Shown here: positions 36,249 through 45,115 of the stretch, piece by piece | Layout of the letters: each line of letters starts with the position of its first letter | Position numbering within the stretch: the first letter of the stretch is position 1 | NCBI RefSeq assembly: GCF_004346225.1 | Contig: NZ_SMAJ01000015.1 | Location: 1-64,000 of the forward strand | Direction: 5' to 3' | DNA: 64,000 bases | Origin: Paralcaligenes ureilyticus | Lineage (GTDB): Bacteria > Pseudomonadota > Gammaproteobacteria > Burkholderiales > Burkholderiaceae_B | The notes under the pieces: model-generated | Databases searched by the model: none | What the model saw: only the letters and a program-made list of their open reading frames with translations | What the model was told of the DNA's origin: nothing | Program-made: the position numbers and the translations under genes

Positions 36249-37520
36249 ATGAACACGCAAAATAAATCCTGGCAGGACAGAAAGTCGTCCTCCATCCCGA
36301 ACGGCATAGGCATCATGTGTGATTTTTACACGGAACGCGCGCTGAACGCCGAAATCTGGGACGTCGAGGGGCGCCGCTACATCGATTTTGCCGCGGGAAT
36401 TGCGGTAGCCAATACGGGACATTGCCACCCCAAGATCGTCGCGGCCATCACCGAGCAGCTGGGAAGATTCACTCACACGGCCTTCCAGGTATCGCCTTAT
36501 TCGTCGTACGTTGAACTGGCCGAAAAAATCAACCAGTCAACGCCCGGCCAGCACAAAAAGAAAACCGCCTTTTTCACCACCGGCGCCGAAGCCGTGGAAA
36601 ATGCCGTCAAGATTGCCCGGGCCGCAACGGGCCGTACCGGCGTTATCGCCTTTTCCGGGGCCTTTCACGGGCGCACTTTCATGGGCATGGCGCTCACCGG
36701 CAAAGTAGCGCCTTACAAGCTGGGATTCGGCCCCTTCCCGGGCGACGTCTATCACGCCCCTTTCCCCAACGCACTGCATGGCGTCAGCACGCAAGACTCG
36801 CTCGATGCCATCGCTGCTCTGTTTAAAGCCGATATCGATCCGAAGCGGGTAGCGGCCATTATCGTGGAACCGGTGCAGGGCGAAGGCGGGTTCAACGTGG
36901 CGCCCTTCGACTTCCTCAAGGGCCTGCGCGCCTTGTGCGACCAGCATGGCATTTTGCTTATCGCCGACGAAGTTCAGACCGGCTTTGCCCGCACCGGAAA
37001 AATGTTCGCCATGGAGCATTCCGGCGTTGTCCCCGATCTGATGACCATGGCCAAAAGCCTGGCAGGCGGCATGCCGCTGTCCGGAGTTTGCGGCCGTGCG
37101 GAAATCATGGACGCGCCCGTCCCGGGCGCGCTGGGCGGTACCTACGCCGGCAATCCCCTGGCGCTGGCTGCCGCGCTGGCGGTGCAAGACATTATTGCAA
37201 GCGAAAAACTGGTCGAACGCGCCAACGTCACAGGCAAGAAACTGCGCAACGCCCTGGAGGCCCTGAAAGCCACCACCCCGGAAATCGCCGACATTCGCGG
37301 CCTGGGTGCCATGATTGCCATGGAATTCAAGCACCCCGATTCGGGCAAGCCTAATCCTGAGTTTGCCAGCCAAGTGCAAAAAAAGGCTCTCAAAAACGGG
37401 CTGATTCTGCTAACGTGTGGAGTGTACGGAAACGTCATCCGTTTCTTGTTTCCACTCACCATTCCCGATTCGGTTCTCGACGAAGGTCTGGCTATTCTTG
37501 CCGATGCCGTCCGGGCGTAA
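36249..37520 (+). CDS. gabT: 4-aminobutyrate aminotransferase GabT
   Basis: The 423-residue class III PLP aminotransferase carries TGAEAVENAVKIARAATGR, FHGRTFMGMALTGK, VEPVQGEGGF, IADEVQTGFARTGKMFAMEH and the PLP Lys in MAKSLAGGMPLSGV. It transfers the amino group of GABA to 2-oxoglutarate, yielding succinate semialdehyde. A related activity on 5-aminovalerate is possible. It is divergent from a GabR-type regulator, which likely activates it. A REP pair follows before the transporter genes. Confidence 0.92.
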   Translation: MNTQNKSWQDRKSSSIPNGIGIMCDFYTERALNAEIWDVEGRRYIDFAAGIAVANTGHCHPKIVAAITEQLGRFTHTAFQVSPYSSYVELAEKINQSTPGQHKKKTAFFTTGAEAVENAVKIARAATGRTGVIAFSGAFHGRTFMGMALTGKVAPYKLGFGPFPGDVYHAPFPNALHGVSTQDSLDAIAALFKADIDPKRVAAIIVEPVQGEGGFNVAPFDFLKGLRALCDQHGILLIADEVQTGFARTGKMFAMEHSGVVPDLMTMAKSLAGGMPLSGVCGRAEIMDAPVPGALGGTYAGNPLALAAALAVQDIIASEKLVERANVTGKKLRNALEALKATTPEIADIRGLGAMIAMEFKHPDSGKPNPEFASQVQKKALKNGLILLTCGVYGNVIRFLFPLTIPDSVLDEGLAILADAVRA

Positions 37521-37550
37521 ACGCAGCAGGAGTTTGAAAAATGAGGCGAT

Positions 37551-37618
37551 GGCACCCACAAGGGGTGCCGCTACATGAATCACGGGCTGGTAACGTAGGG
37601 GCAGCCCTTGTGGCTGCC
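37551..37618. repeat. Inverted REP pair between gabT and the polyamine-type ABC genes
   Basis: A minus copy (37551-37574, stem GGCACCC/GGGTGCC) and a plus copy (37595-37618, stem GGCAGCC/GGCTGCC, foot GTAGG) lie 20 bp apart. The genes on both sides run in the same direction, so this pair may separate gabT from the transporter transcript. Possible decayed fragments continue to about 37665. Confidence 0.88.
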
Positions 37619-37713
37619 ACGACCGTCGAGAATCCAGACGGCACCTACAGGCTGCGCAGGCACGTTCGTGTAGATTGGTTTTTTAACTTAACGTCAGCGG
37701 GTGAAAAATAATT

Positions 37714-38817
37714 TTGGCTCACGCACACGTAGAACCACTGGTCAGTTTCAAGGGCGTTCAAAAGTCCTACGACGGCGCAAATCTGGTCGTCAAGAATCTG
37801 GACCTGGACATTCACCAAGGCGAGTTCCTCTCTTTGCTCGGGCCTTCAGGTTCTGGCAAGACGACCTGTCTAATGATGCTGGCCGGCTTCGAATTCCCCA
37901 CCAGCGGCGACATTTTCCTGGATCAGCAGCGCCTGAACAATGTGCCCCCGCACAAGCGCAATATAGGCATGGTTTTCCAGAACTATGCCTTGTTCCCGCA
38001 CATGACGGTTGAAAAAAACCTGGAATACCCGCTACGCGTACGCAAGATCGCGCCGGCGCAGCGCGCCCAGCGTATTGCCGATGCTCTGGCCATGGTGCAG
38101 ATGAGCGCCTTTTCCAAGCGCTACCCTGCGCAATTGTCCGGCGGACAGCAGCAACGCATCGCCCTGGCCCGCGCCCTGGTGTTCGACCCCAAGCTGGTGC
38201 TGATGGACGAGCCCCTGGGCGCGCTGGACAAGCAGTTGCGCGAACATATGCAGCTGGAACTCAAGGCCCTGCACAAAAAACTGGGCATTACCTTCGTGTA
38301 TGTCACTCACGATCAAAGCGAAGCGCTGACCATGTCCGACCGCGTCGCCGTGTTCGATCAGGGCATCATCCAACAGATATCGTCGGTCAATACGCTGTAC
38401 GAGTCGCCCTGCAACCGATTTGTGGCCGGGTTTGTCGGCGACTGCAACCAATATCAAGGCGTGGTCCAGTCCAACGGCGGCGAAAACTGTGTCGTTCGCC
38501 TCACCCCGGACATTGCGCTCACCGGCATCAACGTCAATCACGTACAGGCCGGCGCACCCTGCGTTCTGACCATGCGGCCCGAACGCTTGCGCGTCGTCGA
38601 CTCCCTCACCGCTCACGACAGCAATGTGTTCAAGGCGCATGCGCTCGATTCGGTCTATTTCGGCGACCACGTGCGGCTGCGTTGCAGCATCCCCGAAGCG
38701 CCCACTTTTTTCGTCAAGCTACCGCTTGGCGACAGCAGTTCCATCCAATCCCTGACGCATGGCGGCGACGTTCTGCTTCACGTTCCGCCCGAATACGTCC
38801 GGGTATTTAGTCCCTAA
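37714..38817 (+). CDS. ABC transporter ATP-binding protein, PotA-like
   Basis: The 367-residue ATPase has LLGPSGSGKTTCLMMLAGFE, the Q-loop FQNYALFPHMTVEKNLEYPL, LSGGQQQRIALARAL, MDEPLGALDKQLRE and VTHDQSEALTMSDR. A C-terminal TOBE-type domain begins at about residue 285. This is the spermidine/putrescine or related (COG3842) group. The start is TTG at 37714, as no ATG is available close to the conserved region. It is the first of four genes for a complete importer. Confidence 0.9.
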   Translation: MAHAHVEPLVSFKGVQKSYDGANLVVKNLDLDIHQGEFLSLLGPSGSGKTTCLMMLAGFEFPTSGDIFLDQQRLNNVPPHKRNIGMVFQNYALFPHMTVEKNLEYPLRVRKIAPAQRAQRIADALAMVQMSAFSKRYPAQLSGGQQQRIALARALVFDPKLVLMDEPLGALDKQLREHMQLELKALHKKLGITFVYVTHDQSEALTMSDRVAVFDQGIIQQISSVNTLYESPCNRFVAGFVGDCNQYQGVVQSNGGENCVVRLTPDIALTGINVNHVQAGAPCVLTMRPERLRVVDSLTAHDSNVFKAHALDSVYFGDHVRLRCSIPEAPTFFVKLPLGDSSSIQSLTHGGDVLLHVPPEYVRVFSP

Positions 38818-38853
38818 CCCCCTCCTTCATCTTAAATAATTACGGAGACAACC

Positions 38854-39894
38854 ATGAAGATTCATTTAGCACTTTGCACCCTCAGCCTGGCCACCGCGGC
38901 CCTGGCGGCCGGATCGGCACAGGCCCGCGACCTGACCGTCGTGAATTTCGGCGGCGCCAATGGCGATGCGCAGACAGCGGCGTTCATCCAGCCGATGGAA
39001 AAAGAAACAGGCAAAAAGATTATCGCCGTGGCCTACAACGGCGAACAGGCCAAGGTCAAGGCCATGGTCGAAACCAAAAACGTCGTCTGGGACGCGGTTG
39101 AAGTCGAAACCGGCGATCTGGGCCGTGGCTGCCAGGAAGGTCTGTACGAAAAACTCGACTGGTCCAAAATCGGCAACAAGTCCGACTACGTCCCCGAGGC
39201 CGTGCGCGAATGTGGCGTCGGAACCTTCGTCTGGTCGACAGTGCTGGCCTACAACGCCAAAACATTGAAAACAGCCCCGACCAGTTGGGCCGATTTCTGG
39301 GACGTAAAAAAATTCCCGGGTAAACGCGGTATGCGCAAAGGCGCCCACTACAATCTGGAATTCGCTCTGATGGCCGACGGTGTCGCCCCCAAAGATGTCT
39401 ACAAGGTGTTGGCCACCCCCGAGGGTGTCGATCGTGCCTTCAAGAAGCTGGACCAGCTAAAACCCAATATCCAGTGGTGGGAAGCCGGCGCGCAGCCTCC
39501 GCAGATGCTGGCGGCAGGCGACGTCGTCATGTCCACAGCCTATAACGGCCGTATCGACGCGGCACAACGCGAAGGCCAGCCGCTGAAAAACGTGTGGAAC
39601 GGAAGTATTTACGACTTGGACTATTGGGTGATTCCGACAGGCTCGCCCAACAAGGCCGAAGCTGAGAAATACATCAAGTTCGCCACCTCGACCGGCCCTC
39701 AGGTCGCGTACGCCCAGCACATCGCTTATGGGCCAGTCAACAAGGCGGCCATTACCAAGCTCAGCCCGAAAATACTGGCCGACCTGCCTAACTCGCCAGC
39801 GAACGCCAAGAGCGCCTTGTTCTCCGACAATACGTTCTGGACCGATCACGGCGAAGAGCTAGATCAACGCTTTACGGCCTGGGCTGCTCGCTAA
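38854..39894 (+). CDS. ABC transporter periplasmic substrate-binding protein, PotD-like
   Basis: The 346-residue precursor has a signal peptide (about 24 residues, ending SAQA). A COG0687-type binding fold follows (LTVVNFGGANGDAQ, WDAVEVETGDLGRGCQEGL, WWEAGAQPPQMLAAGDVVMSTAYNGRI). Close relatives bind polyamines, opines or small amino compounds. GGAG lies before the ATG. It is separated from the permease genes by a 106-bp spacer that contains two hairpins, which may keep its mRNA more stable than the rest. Confidence 0.9.
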   Translation: MKIHLALCTLSLATAALAAGSAQARDLTVVNFGGANGDAQTAAFIQPMEKETGKKIIAVAYNGEQAKVKAMVETKNVVWDAVEVETGDLGRGCQEGLYEKLDWSKIGNKSDYVPEAVRECGVGTFVWSTVLAYNAKTLKTAPTSWADFWDVKKFPGKRGMRKGAHYNLEFALMADGVAPKDVYKVLATPEGVDRAFKKLDQLKPNIQWWEAGAQPPQMLAAGDVVMSTAYNGRIDAAQREGQPLKNVWNGSIYDLDYWVIPTGSPNKAEAEKYIKFATSTGPQVAYAQHIAYGPVNKAAITKLSPKILADLPNSPANAKSALFSDNTFWTDHGEELDQRFTAWAAR

Positions 39895-39907
39895 TATCCG
39901 CTCGCGC

Positions 39908-39983
39908 GTGGTTCTTGCGCAATAACCGCGCAAGCCACCTGCAACAGGCGCCTGTGTCGACAGCCACACCGACACAGGCGCCT
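39908..39983 (+). other. Two tandem hairpins between binding-protein and permease genes
   Basis: The first hairpin pairs GTGG...TTGCGC (39908-39920) with GCGCAA...CCAC (39928-39938) and has small bulges. The second is a perfect 14-bp inverted repeat, AGGCGCCTGTGTCG (39946-39959) with CGACACAGGCGCCT (39970-39983), around a 10-nt loop. No T-tract follows, so they look like RNA-stability or attenuation structures rather than a full terminator. Confidence 0.7.
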
Positions 39984-40000
39984 CATCAACAGACCACACC

Positions 40001-41257
40001 ATGACCGCAACGATCACCGATCACGACGCCCACGCCATCCGGCGTGCCATGCGCACTGGCGAACGCCAGCGGAAATGGCGCGCGTTTTTTCTGGTGGCGC
40101 CTCTCGCCTTATTTTTACTGATTATTTTTGTGATCCCGATCGGCTCGCTTTTTCAACGCGCCGTCGAAAACCCTGAAGTCATCGCCACCTTGCCAAAAAC
40201 ACTGGCCAGCCTGAAAGGCTGGGACGGCAAAACCATTCCCGCCGACGCCGCGTACGCGGCGCTGGCTGCAGACCTGACTCACTCCAAGGGTTCAAGCGCC
40301 GCTGGCGGCTTGGCCCGACGGCTGAACTACGAAATCCCGGGCTACCGTTCGCTGGTATTCAAAACCATACGCCACATGCCGCTGACCGCGCCTGACGGCA
40401 AGGCGCTGACCGACGCCGAAATCCGCGACCAACTCGTCGCCATTGATAAAAGCTGGTCGCAAGTTCCATTCTGGCAGGCTATCGCCAGTAACGACACCGC
40501 ATACTCGCCCTACTACCTGCTGGCCTCGCTCGACCTGAAACAAAACGCCCAGGGCCAGGTCGTCAGAGCGCCGGCGGGCACCTCGGCATTCCTGGATATT
40601 TTCGGGCGCACTTTTCTCATCAGCGCCATTGTGACAGTGCTGACCCTGATCCTGGGTTTTCCGCTAGCCTATTGGATTACGTCTTTGTCCAAGCGCCGCG
40701 CCAACCTGGCCATTATCTGCATATTGATTCCTTTCTGGACCTCCGTGCTGGTTCGGATCGCCGCCTGGATTGTGCTGCTGCAGCGCGAAGGCCTGGTCAA
40801 CAAGGCGCTGATGAATATGGGCATTACCGATGCCCCGCTCGCCTTGCTGTTCAATCGCGTCGGCGTCTACATCGCCATGACGCACATACTGTTGCCTTTC
40901 ATGATATTGCCGCTCTACAGCGTGATGCAGTCGGTACCCAATACCTACCAGCGCGCAGCCATTTCCTTGGGCAGCCATCCCTTTGCCGCCTTCTGGCGCG
41001 TGTATGTGCCGCAAACCTATCCGGGCATCGGAGCAGGCACCCTGCTGGTATTCATCATTGCCATCGGCTACTACATTACGCCCGCCTTGCTGGGCGGCGC
41101 CAGCGACCAGATGATCAGCTATTACGTCGCTTACTTTACCAATCAAACCATCAACTGGGGCATGGCCAGCGCGCTGGGATTCTTATTGCTGCTGGGCACA
41201 CTGCTGCTGTATTCGCTATACCGCCGGCTATCGGGCCGGGAACTGGGGCTGGGCTAG
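40001..41257 (+). CDS. ABC transporter permease, PotB-like with long periplasmic insertion
   Basis: The 418-residue protein begins with one membrane helix (FFLVAPLALFLLIIFVIPIG, about 30-49). A soluble stretch of about 150 residues comes before the second helix (near 207). The remaining helices and the EAA loop (YQRAAISLGSHPFAAFWRVYVP) are normal. Standard PotB proteins are about 290 residues, so the extra length is nearly all in the first periplasmic loop. No ribosome-binding site is obvious. Confidence 0.88.
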   Translation: MTATITDHDAHAIRRAMRTGERQRKWRAFFLVAPLALFLLIIFVIPIGSLFQRAVENPEVIATLPKTLASLKGWDGKTIPADAAYAALAADLTHSKGSSAAGGLARRLNYEIPGYRSLVFKTIRHMPLTAPDGKALTDAEIRDQLVAIDKSWSQVPFWQAIASNDTAYSPYYLLASLDLKQNAQGQVVRAPAGTSAFLDIFGRTFLISAIVTVLTLILGFPLAYWITSLSKRRANLAIICILIPFWTSVLVRIAAWIVLLQREGLVNKALMNMGITDAPLALLFNRVGVYIAMTHILLPFMILPLYSVMQSVPNTYQRAAISLGSHPFAAFWRVYVPQTYPGIGAGTLLVFIIAIGYYITPALLGGASDQMISYYVAYFTNQTINWGMASALGFLLLLGTLLLYSLYRRLSGRELGLG

Positions 41258-41258
41258 C

Positions 41259-42101
41259 ATGGAAAAGATTCGTACCGCAAAATTCCCGCCCTATGTGTCC
41301 ATGGTGGAGCGTCTGTGGCATTACAGCCATCGGGCCATTTGCCTGCTCGTGCTGGTTTTCCTGGTATCGCCCATTCTGGCGATCATACCGCTGTCCTTTA
41401 GCAACAGCTCGCTGCTGCTCTATCCCATCCACACATTTTCCTTCAAGTGGTATATCGCGCTTTTTCATTCCGACGACTGGATTCGCGCCACCAAAAACAG
41501 CTTTATCGTGGCGCCATCGGCCACCGTCATCGCCACGGTATTGGGCACCTTGGCCGCCGCCGGCCTGCACCGCATCGAATTCCGCGGCAAGGGCCTCCTG
41601 ATGGCTGTCCTGATCTCGCCCATGATCGTTCCGCTGGTGGTGGTGGGTGTAGGCATCTACCTGTTTTTTGCACCCTACGGCTTGACCGACAGCTATCTCG
41701 GGCTGATCCTGGCGCACGCGGCACTGGGCGCCCCTTTTGTCCTGACCACCGTCACCGCGACCTTGCAGGGATTCAATGAAAACCTGGTGCGGGCCAGCTA
41801 CAGCCTGGGCGCCAACCCGCTGCAGACTTTCTTTGGCATTACGCTGCCCATTATTGCGCCCGGCGTCATCGCCGGCGCGCTGTTCGCCTTTGCAACGTCT
41901 TTCGATGAAATCGTCGTCACCCTGTTCCTGGCCGGCCCCGAACAAACCACGCTGCCGCGCCAGATGTTTACCGGCATACGCGAAAACATAAGCCCCATCA
42001 TCGCCGCCGTCGCCACCATACTGATTATTTTCTCCACCACCTTGCTGCTCACCCTGGAATGGCTGCGCGGGCGCGCCCAGGCCAAAACGGTCGCGCCATA
42101 G
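41259..42101 (+). CDS. ABC transporter permease, PotC-like
   Basis: The 280-residue protein has about six membrane helices and an EAA loop, VRASYSLGANPLQTFFGITLPII. It starts one base after the stop of the PotB-like gene, so expression is coupled. It completes the ATPase, binding protein and two-permease set and ends in front of a REP-bounded element. Confidence 0.9.
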   Translation: MEKIRTAKFPPYVSMVERLWHYSHRAICLLVLVFLVSPILAIIPLSFSNSSLLLYPIHTFSFKWYIALFHSDDWIRATKNSFIVAPSATVIATVLGTLAAAGLHRIEFRGKGLLMAVLISPMIVPLVVVGVGIYLFFAPYGLTDSYLGLILAHAALGAPFVLTTVTATLQGFNENLVRASYSLGANPLQTFFGITLPIIAPGVIAGALFAFATSFDEIVVTLFLAGPEQTTLPRQMFTGIRENISPIIAAVATILIIFSTTLLLTLEWLRGRAQAKTVAP

Positions 42102-42139
42102 GAAGACGAAGAGCTTCTGTGCGCGGGACTTTGGTTGGT

Positions 42140-42424
42140 GGCGGCCACAAGGGGTGGCGCTACAAAAAGGCACCTGTCGTTCATGTAGCGGCAGCCCTTG
42201 TGGCTGCCATTCTCAACAGTCTAGCGTCGTGGCCAGTCAAGGTGGGGCGGGCGATTCGGGCTCGCCGCGCGCGGGAAGTCATGGCGCAGCCATGACCGTG
42301 ACCGTCAGAGCCCGATCCGCCTTGACCGGCCACGATGCGGGGCTAGAAGGTTCTATAACCAAGATAGGGTAATGTAAAAAGAATGCCACGTGCAGCGAAT
42401 GCCACCCACAAGGGGTGGCGCTAC
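42140..42424. repeat. Composite REP-bounded structured element, copy 1
   Basis: The order is REP minus (42140-42163, mismatched stem), REP plus (42185-42208), a long imperfect hairpin, then REP minus (42401-42424, stem GCCACCC/GGGTGGC). The hairpin's outer arms are CGTCGTGGCCAGTCAAGG (42225-42242) and CCTTGACCGGCCACGATG (42320-42337). Middle arms are CGGGCTC (42257-42263) and GAGCCCG (42308-42314). The inner stem is GTCATGGC (42278-42285), loop GCA, GCCATGAC (42289-42296). A second copy with compensated changes is at 46252-46520. The region is between convergent genes and has no reading frame of note. Confidence 0.85.
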
Positions 42425-43551
42425 AGGGTGGCACCACGTGGGTCGTAAAGCACTCCAGTCCCCACGATCCGCACATCCACCTTGTCGCCCACCTGATATT
42501 CGAGCGGGTAGTGGGCTCTCACCAAAAACTCCACCGGAAGTGCGCCGACACCCGTCGGCTCCAGCACAATTCGCAAACTGAAATACTGACCATGAAACGC
42601 AACTTCCGCCACTCGCGCCGCCGCCCCCTGCCCTGGGGCCACCAAGCGCAATTGCTCCGGCCGCAGCATCACACGCACCGAATCTCCCGTGCAGCGATGA
42701 ATGGCTGCCGCCGAATGACCCGAAGCGCCAGCGAGCTCTCCCGGATTATGTCTGTTGGCAGCCGGCACCATCCCCAGCGCAGTACGCACGCCGTTATCCA
42801 CCACCACGCCATCAAGCAAAATAACGCCGCCCACCAATTCCGCGGTTTGCACATCGACCGGCCGACGGTAAACATGCACCGGATCGTCAAACTGCACGAT
42901 ATGCCCATCGCGCATCACCGCCACGCGATCCGACGAGATGAACGCCTCGCGCTGGTCATGCGTCACCAGCAATACCGTGGCCCCAATACGTCGCAGCAAC
43001 GTCATTACGTCCTGACAAATGGAACTGCGCAAATTGGCGTCCAGCGCATTGAACGGCTCGTCCAGCAAAATCATGCGCGGCTCGGGGGCCAATGCGCGCG
43101 CCAGCGCCACACGCTGCTGCTGGCCCCCCGACAATTGATGCGGCATATGGGCGCGCAGCTCGGCAACCCCGGTCAGCTCCAGCATGCGATCAATCGCCTG
43201 GCTGCGCCCCGGCCCCTTGCCCACCCCAAACGCCACATTGTCGTAAACATTAAGATGAGGAAATAAAGCGCCCTCTTGCGGCACGTAGCCGATATGGCGC
43301 TTTTCGGCCGCCACAAAAACACGCCCATTGGCGACCACCTGCCGGGCCACGCTTATCTGCCCGCTATCGGGTCGGTCGAACCCCGCGATCAAACGCAGCA
43401 AGGTCGTTTTACCGCAGCCGGACTGGCCGAGCAAAGAGACCACCTGCCCCGGCTCCACCACGAAATCGATCTCACACAGCACCTTTTTCAGGCCGTACGA
43501 CTTTTCGACCTGTTCTACCTGCAAGGTGGTCAGACTTAAGCTACTGAGCAT
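42421..43551 (-). CDS. fbpC: Iron(III) ABC transporter ATP-binding protein FbpC
   Basis: The 376-residue ATPase carries LLGQSGCGKTTLLRLIAGFDRP, VPQEGALFPHLNVYDNVAFGVG, LSGGQQQRVALARAL and LLDEPFNALDANLR. A TOBE-like C-terminal part begins at about residue 300. The VPQEGALFPHL Q-loop is characteristic of the FbpC/AfuC group. Its start overlaps the end of fbpB by 11 nt. Its TAG stop is taken from the GTAG foot of a REP palindrome at 42401-42424. Confidence 0.9.
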   Translation of the reverse strand: MLSSLSLTTLQVEQVEKSYGLKKVLCEIDFVVEPGQVVSLLGQSGCGKTTLLRLIAGFDRPDSGQISVARQVVANGRVFVAAEKRHIGYVPQEGALFPHLNVYDNVAFGVGKGPGRSQAIDRMLELTGVAELRAHMPHQLSGGQQQRVALARALAPEPRMILLDEPFNALDANLRSSICQDVMTLLRRIGATVLLVTHDQREAFISSDRVAVMRDGHIVQFDDPVHVYRRPVDVQTAELVGGVILLDGVVVDNGVRTALGMVPAANRHNPGELAGASGHSAAAIHRCTGDSVRVMLRPEQLRLVAPGQGAAARVAEVAFHGQYFSLRIVLEPTGVGALPVEFLVRAHYPLEYQVGDKVDVRIVGTGVLYDPRGATL

Positions 43552-45112
43552 CGAAATAAACCGTTTTACGTAAGATATGCACGGGTATGCCAGAGATGAG
43601 AATCAGCACCGCCGCATACGGCGCGGCGGCCGCGAATGCGGCGTTGTTGGTGGCCGACCACACTTGCATCGACAAGGTGTCGACGCCAATCGGCGCCAGG
43701 ATAAGGGTCGCCGTCAACTCTTTCATGAGCTGCAAAAACACCAGCGCCCCAGCCGCCGCCACGCCCGGGGCGATGCAAGGCAAGGTAATTTTACAGAAAA
43801 CCGACCACGAGCCATGGCCCAGCGCATGCCCCACATCCTCAATACCGGCAGGCAGTTGCTCGAGTGCCGCACGTATGGACACCTGCGCCAAAGGCAGATA
43901 CAGCACCACGTAGGCCAGCAGTATCAGCAGCCAGGTCTGATACGCCCAGGACACATAACTGATTGAAAAAAAAGCCAGTGACAAGGCAATGACCAGTCCG
44001 GGCAGCGCGTGGGCCGCATAAGGGATCCGATCCAGCCATATCCCCAAACGCGCCCGGTGCCGAATCGCCGCCAGCACCACCGGTATGGCGCACAGCACGG
44101 TGCACAGGGCTCCCAACAAAGAAAGGGATAGGGAATCCCAAGCCGAGGCGGCAAGAGCGCCCCAATCAACTCCTGCCGAGGTGCCATGCGTGAGCCAATA
44201 AGCCAGCATACCCAGGGGCACCAGCAAGCCCAGGATCGCCACCGCTGCGAAAACGGCCAAAACCGGCCACTGCCAGCGGCCCAGAGACAGCACCACCGTT
44301 GCACGCCGCGTGCCACGGCCCACACGGGCCAGTTGCGTGCGGCCACGCATACGCAGCTCGACAAGGATAATCGGCAGGCACAAGAGCAACAGCACGAAGG
44401 CCAGCAAGGCAGCCGAGGCGTTGCTGAATTCCAGCTCGTACTCTTCGAAGATAGCGGTGGTAAAGGTCTGATAACGCAATAGCGCCAAAGCGCCGAATTC
44501 GGCCAGCATGTGCAGGCTGACCAGCAAGGCGCCGCCACCTAAAGCGGGCTTCAATTGCGGCAGCACGACCCCTCGAAACGTCTGCCAGCGATTGCGCCCC
44601 AACGACTGGCTGACCTCTTCCAGGGCCGGGTCCAGGCCTTTCAACGCAGCGGCCACCGGCAAATACACCAGTGGATACGTGGCCAACGAAAGGATCAGCA
44701 CCGCGCCGCCGAAACCCTCGAAAATCGAACTGATGGACACCCAGGTATAGCTGCTGACAAAGGCCGGGATACACAAGGGCAAACTGGCAAGCACCGACCA
44801 GACCGGGCGGCCCGCCAGGTTCGTGCGTTCGATGCACCACGCCGCGCCCGCGCCCAGAAACACCGCAATGGCCGTCACTGTCACCATCAACGCAATGGTA
44901 TTGAACAGCAACTGCGCGACCCGTTCGCGCCACAGCAATGCGATGCTGCGCTCCAGGCCGACCTGCGCGGCACGCCAGATGACGTAAAGAAAAGGCAAAC
45001 AGACCGCGACGAGAACCAGCGCCACGATCACGGAATGCCAAAACGGAGGCAGCCAGACCGGCCGCCTCACGCTACCGCGCCGCCACAGTGACGCAAGAAC
45101 ACCGGAAGGCAT
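43541..45112 (-). CDS. fbpB: Iron(III) ABC transporter permease FbpB (fused double permease)
   Basis: The 523-residue protein is a tandem permease with about 12 membrane helices and two EAA loops (LEEVSQSLGRNRWQTFRGVVLP and IEDVGHALGHGSWSVFCKITLP). This is the FbpB/SfuB arrangement, in which one polypeptide forms both halves of the pore. It begins 3 nt after the fbpA stop. The start at 45112 is accepted on spacing; no strong ribosome-binding site is visible. Confidence 0.92.
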   Translation of the reverse strand: MPSGVLASLWRRGSVRRPVWLPPFWHSVIVALVLVAVCLPFLYVIWRAAQVGLERSIALLWRERVAQLLFNTIALMVTVTAIAVFLGAGAAWCIERTNLAGRPVWSVLASLPLCIPAFVSSYTWVSISSIFEGFGGAVLILSLATYPLVYLPVAAALKGLDPALEEVSQSLGRNRWQTFRGVVLPQLKPALGGGALLVSLHMLAEFGALALLRYQTFTTAIFEEYELEFSNASAALLAFVLLLLCLPIILVELRMRGRTQLARVGRGTRRATVVLSLGRWQWPVLAVFAAVAILGLLVPLGMLAYWLTHGTSAGVDWGALAASAWDSLSLSLLGALCTVLCAIPVVLAAIRHRARLGIWLDRIPYAAHALPGLVIALSLAFFSISYVSWAYQTWLLILLAYVVLYLPLAQVSIRAALEQLPAGIEDVGHALGHGSWSVFCKITLPCIAPGVAAAGALVFLQLMKELTATLILAPIGVDTLSMQVWSATNNAAFAAAAPYAAVLILISGIPVHILRKTVYFDAQ

Positions 45113-45115
45113 TAT

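Noticed and set aside
39946-39983. Perfect 14-bp hairpin as a rho-independent terminator
   Set aside because: No run of T follows the stem, and permease genes of the same transporter continue downstream in the same direction.
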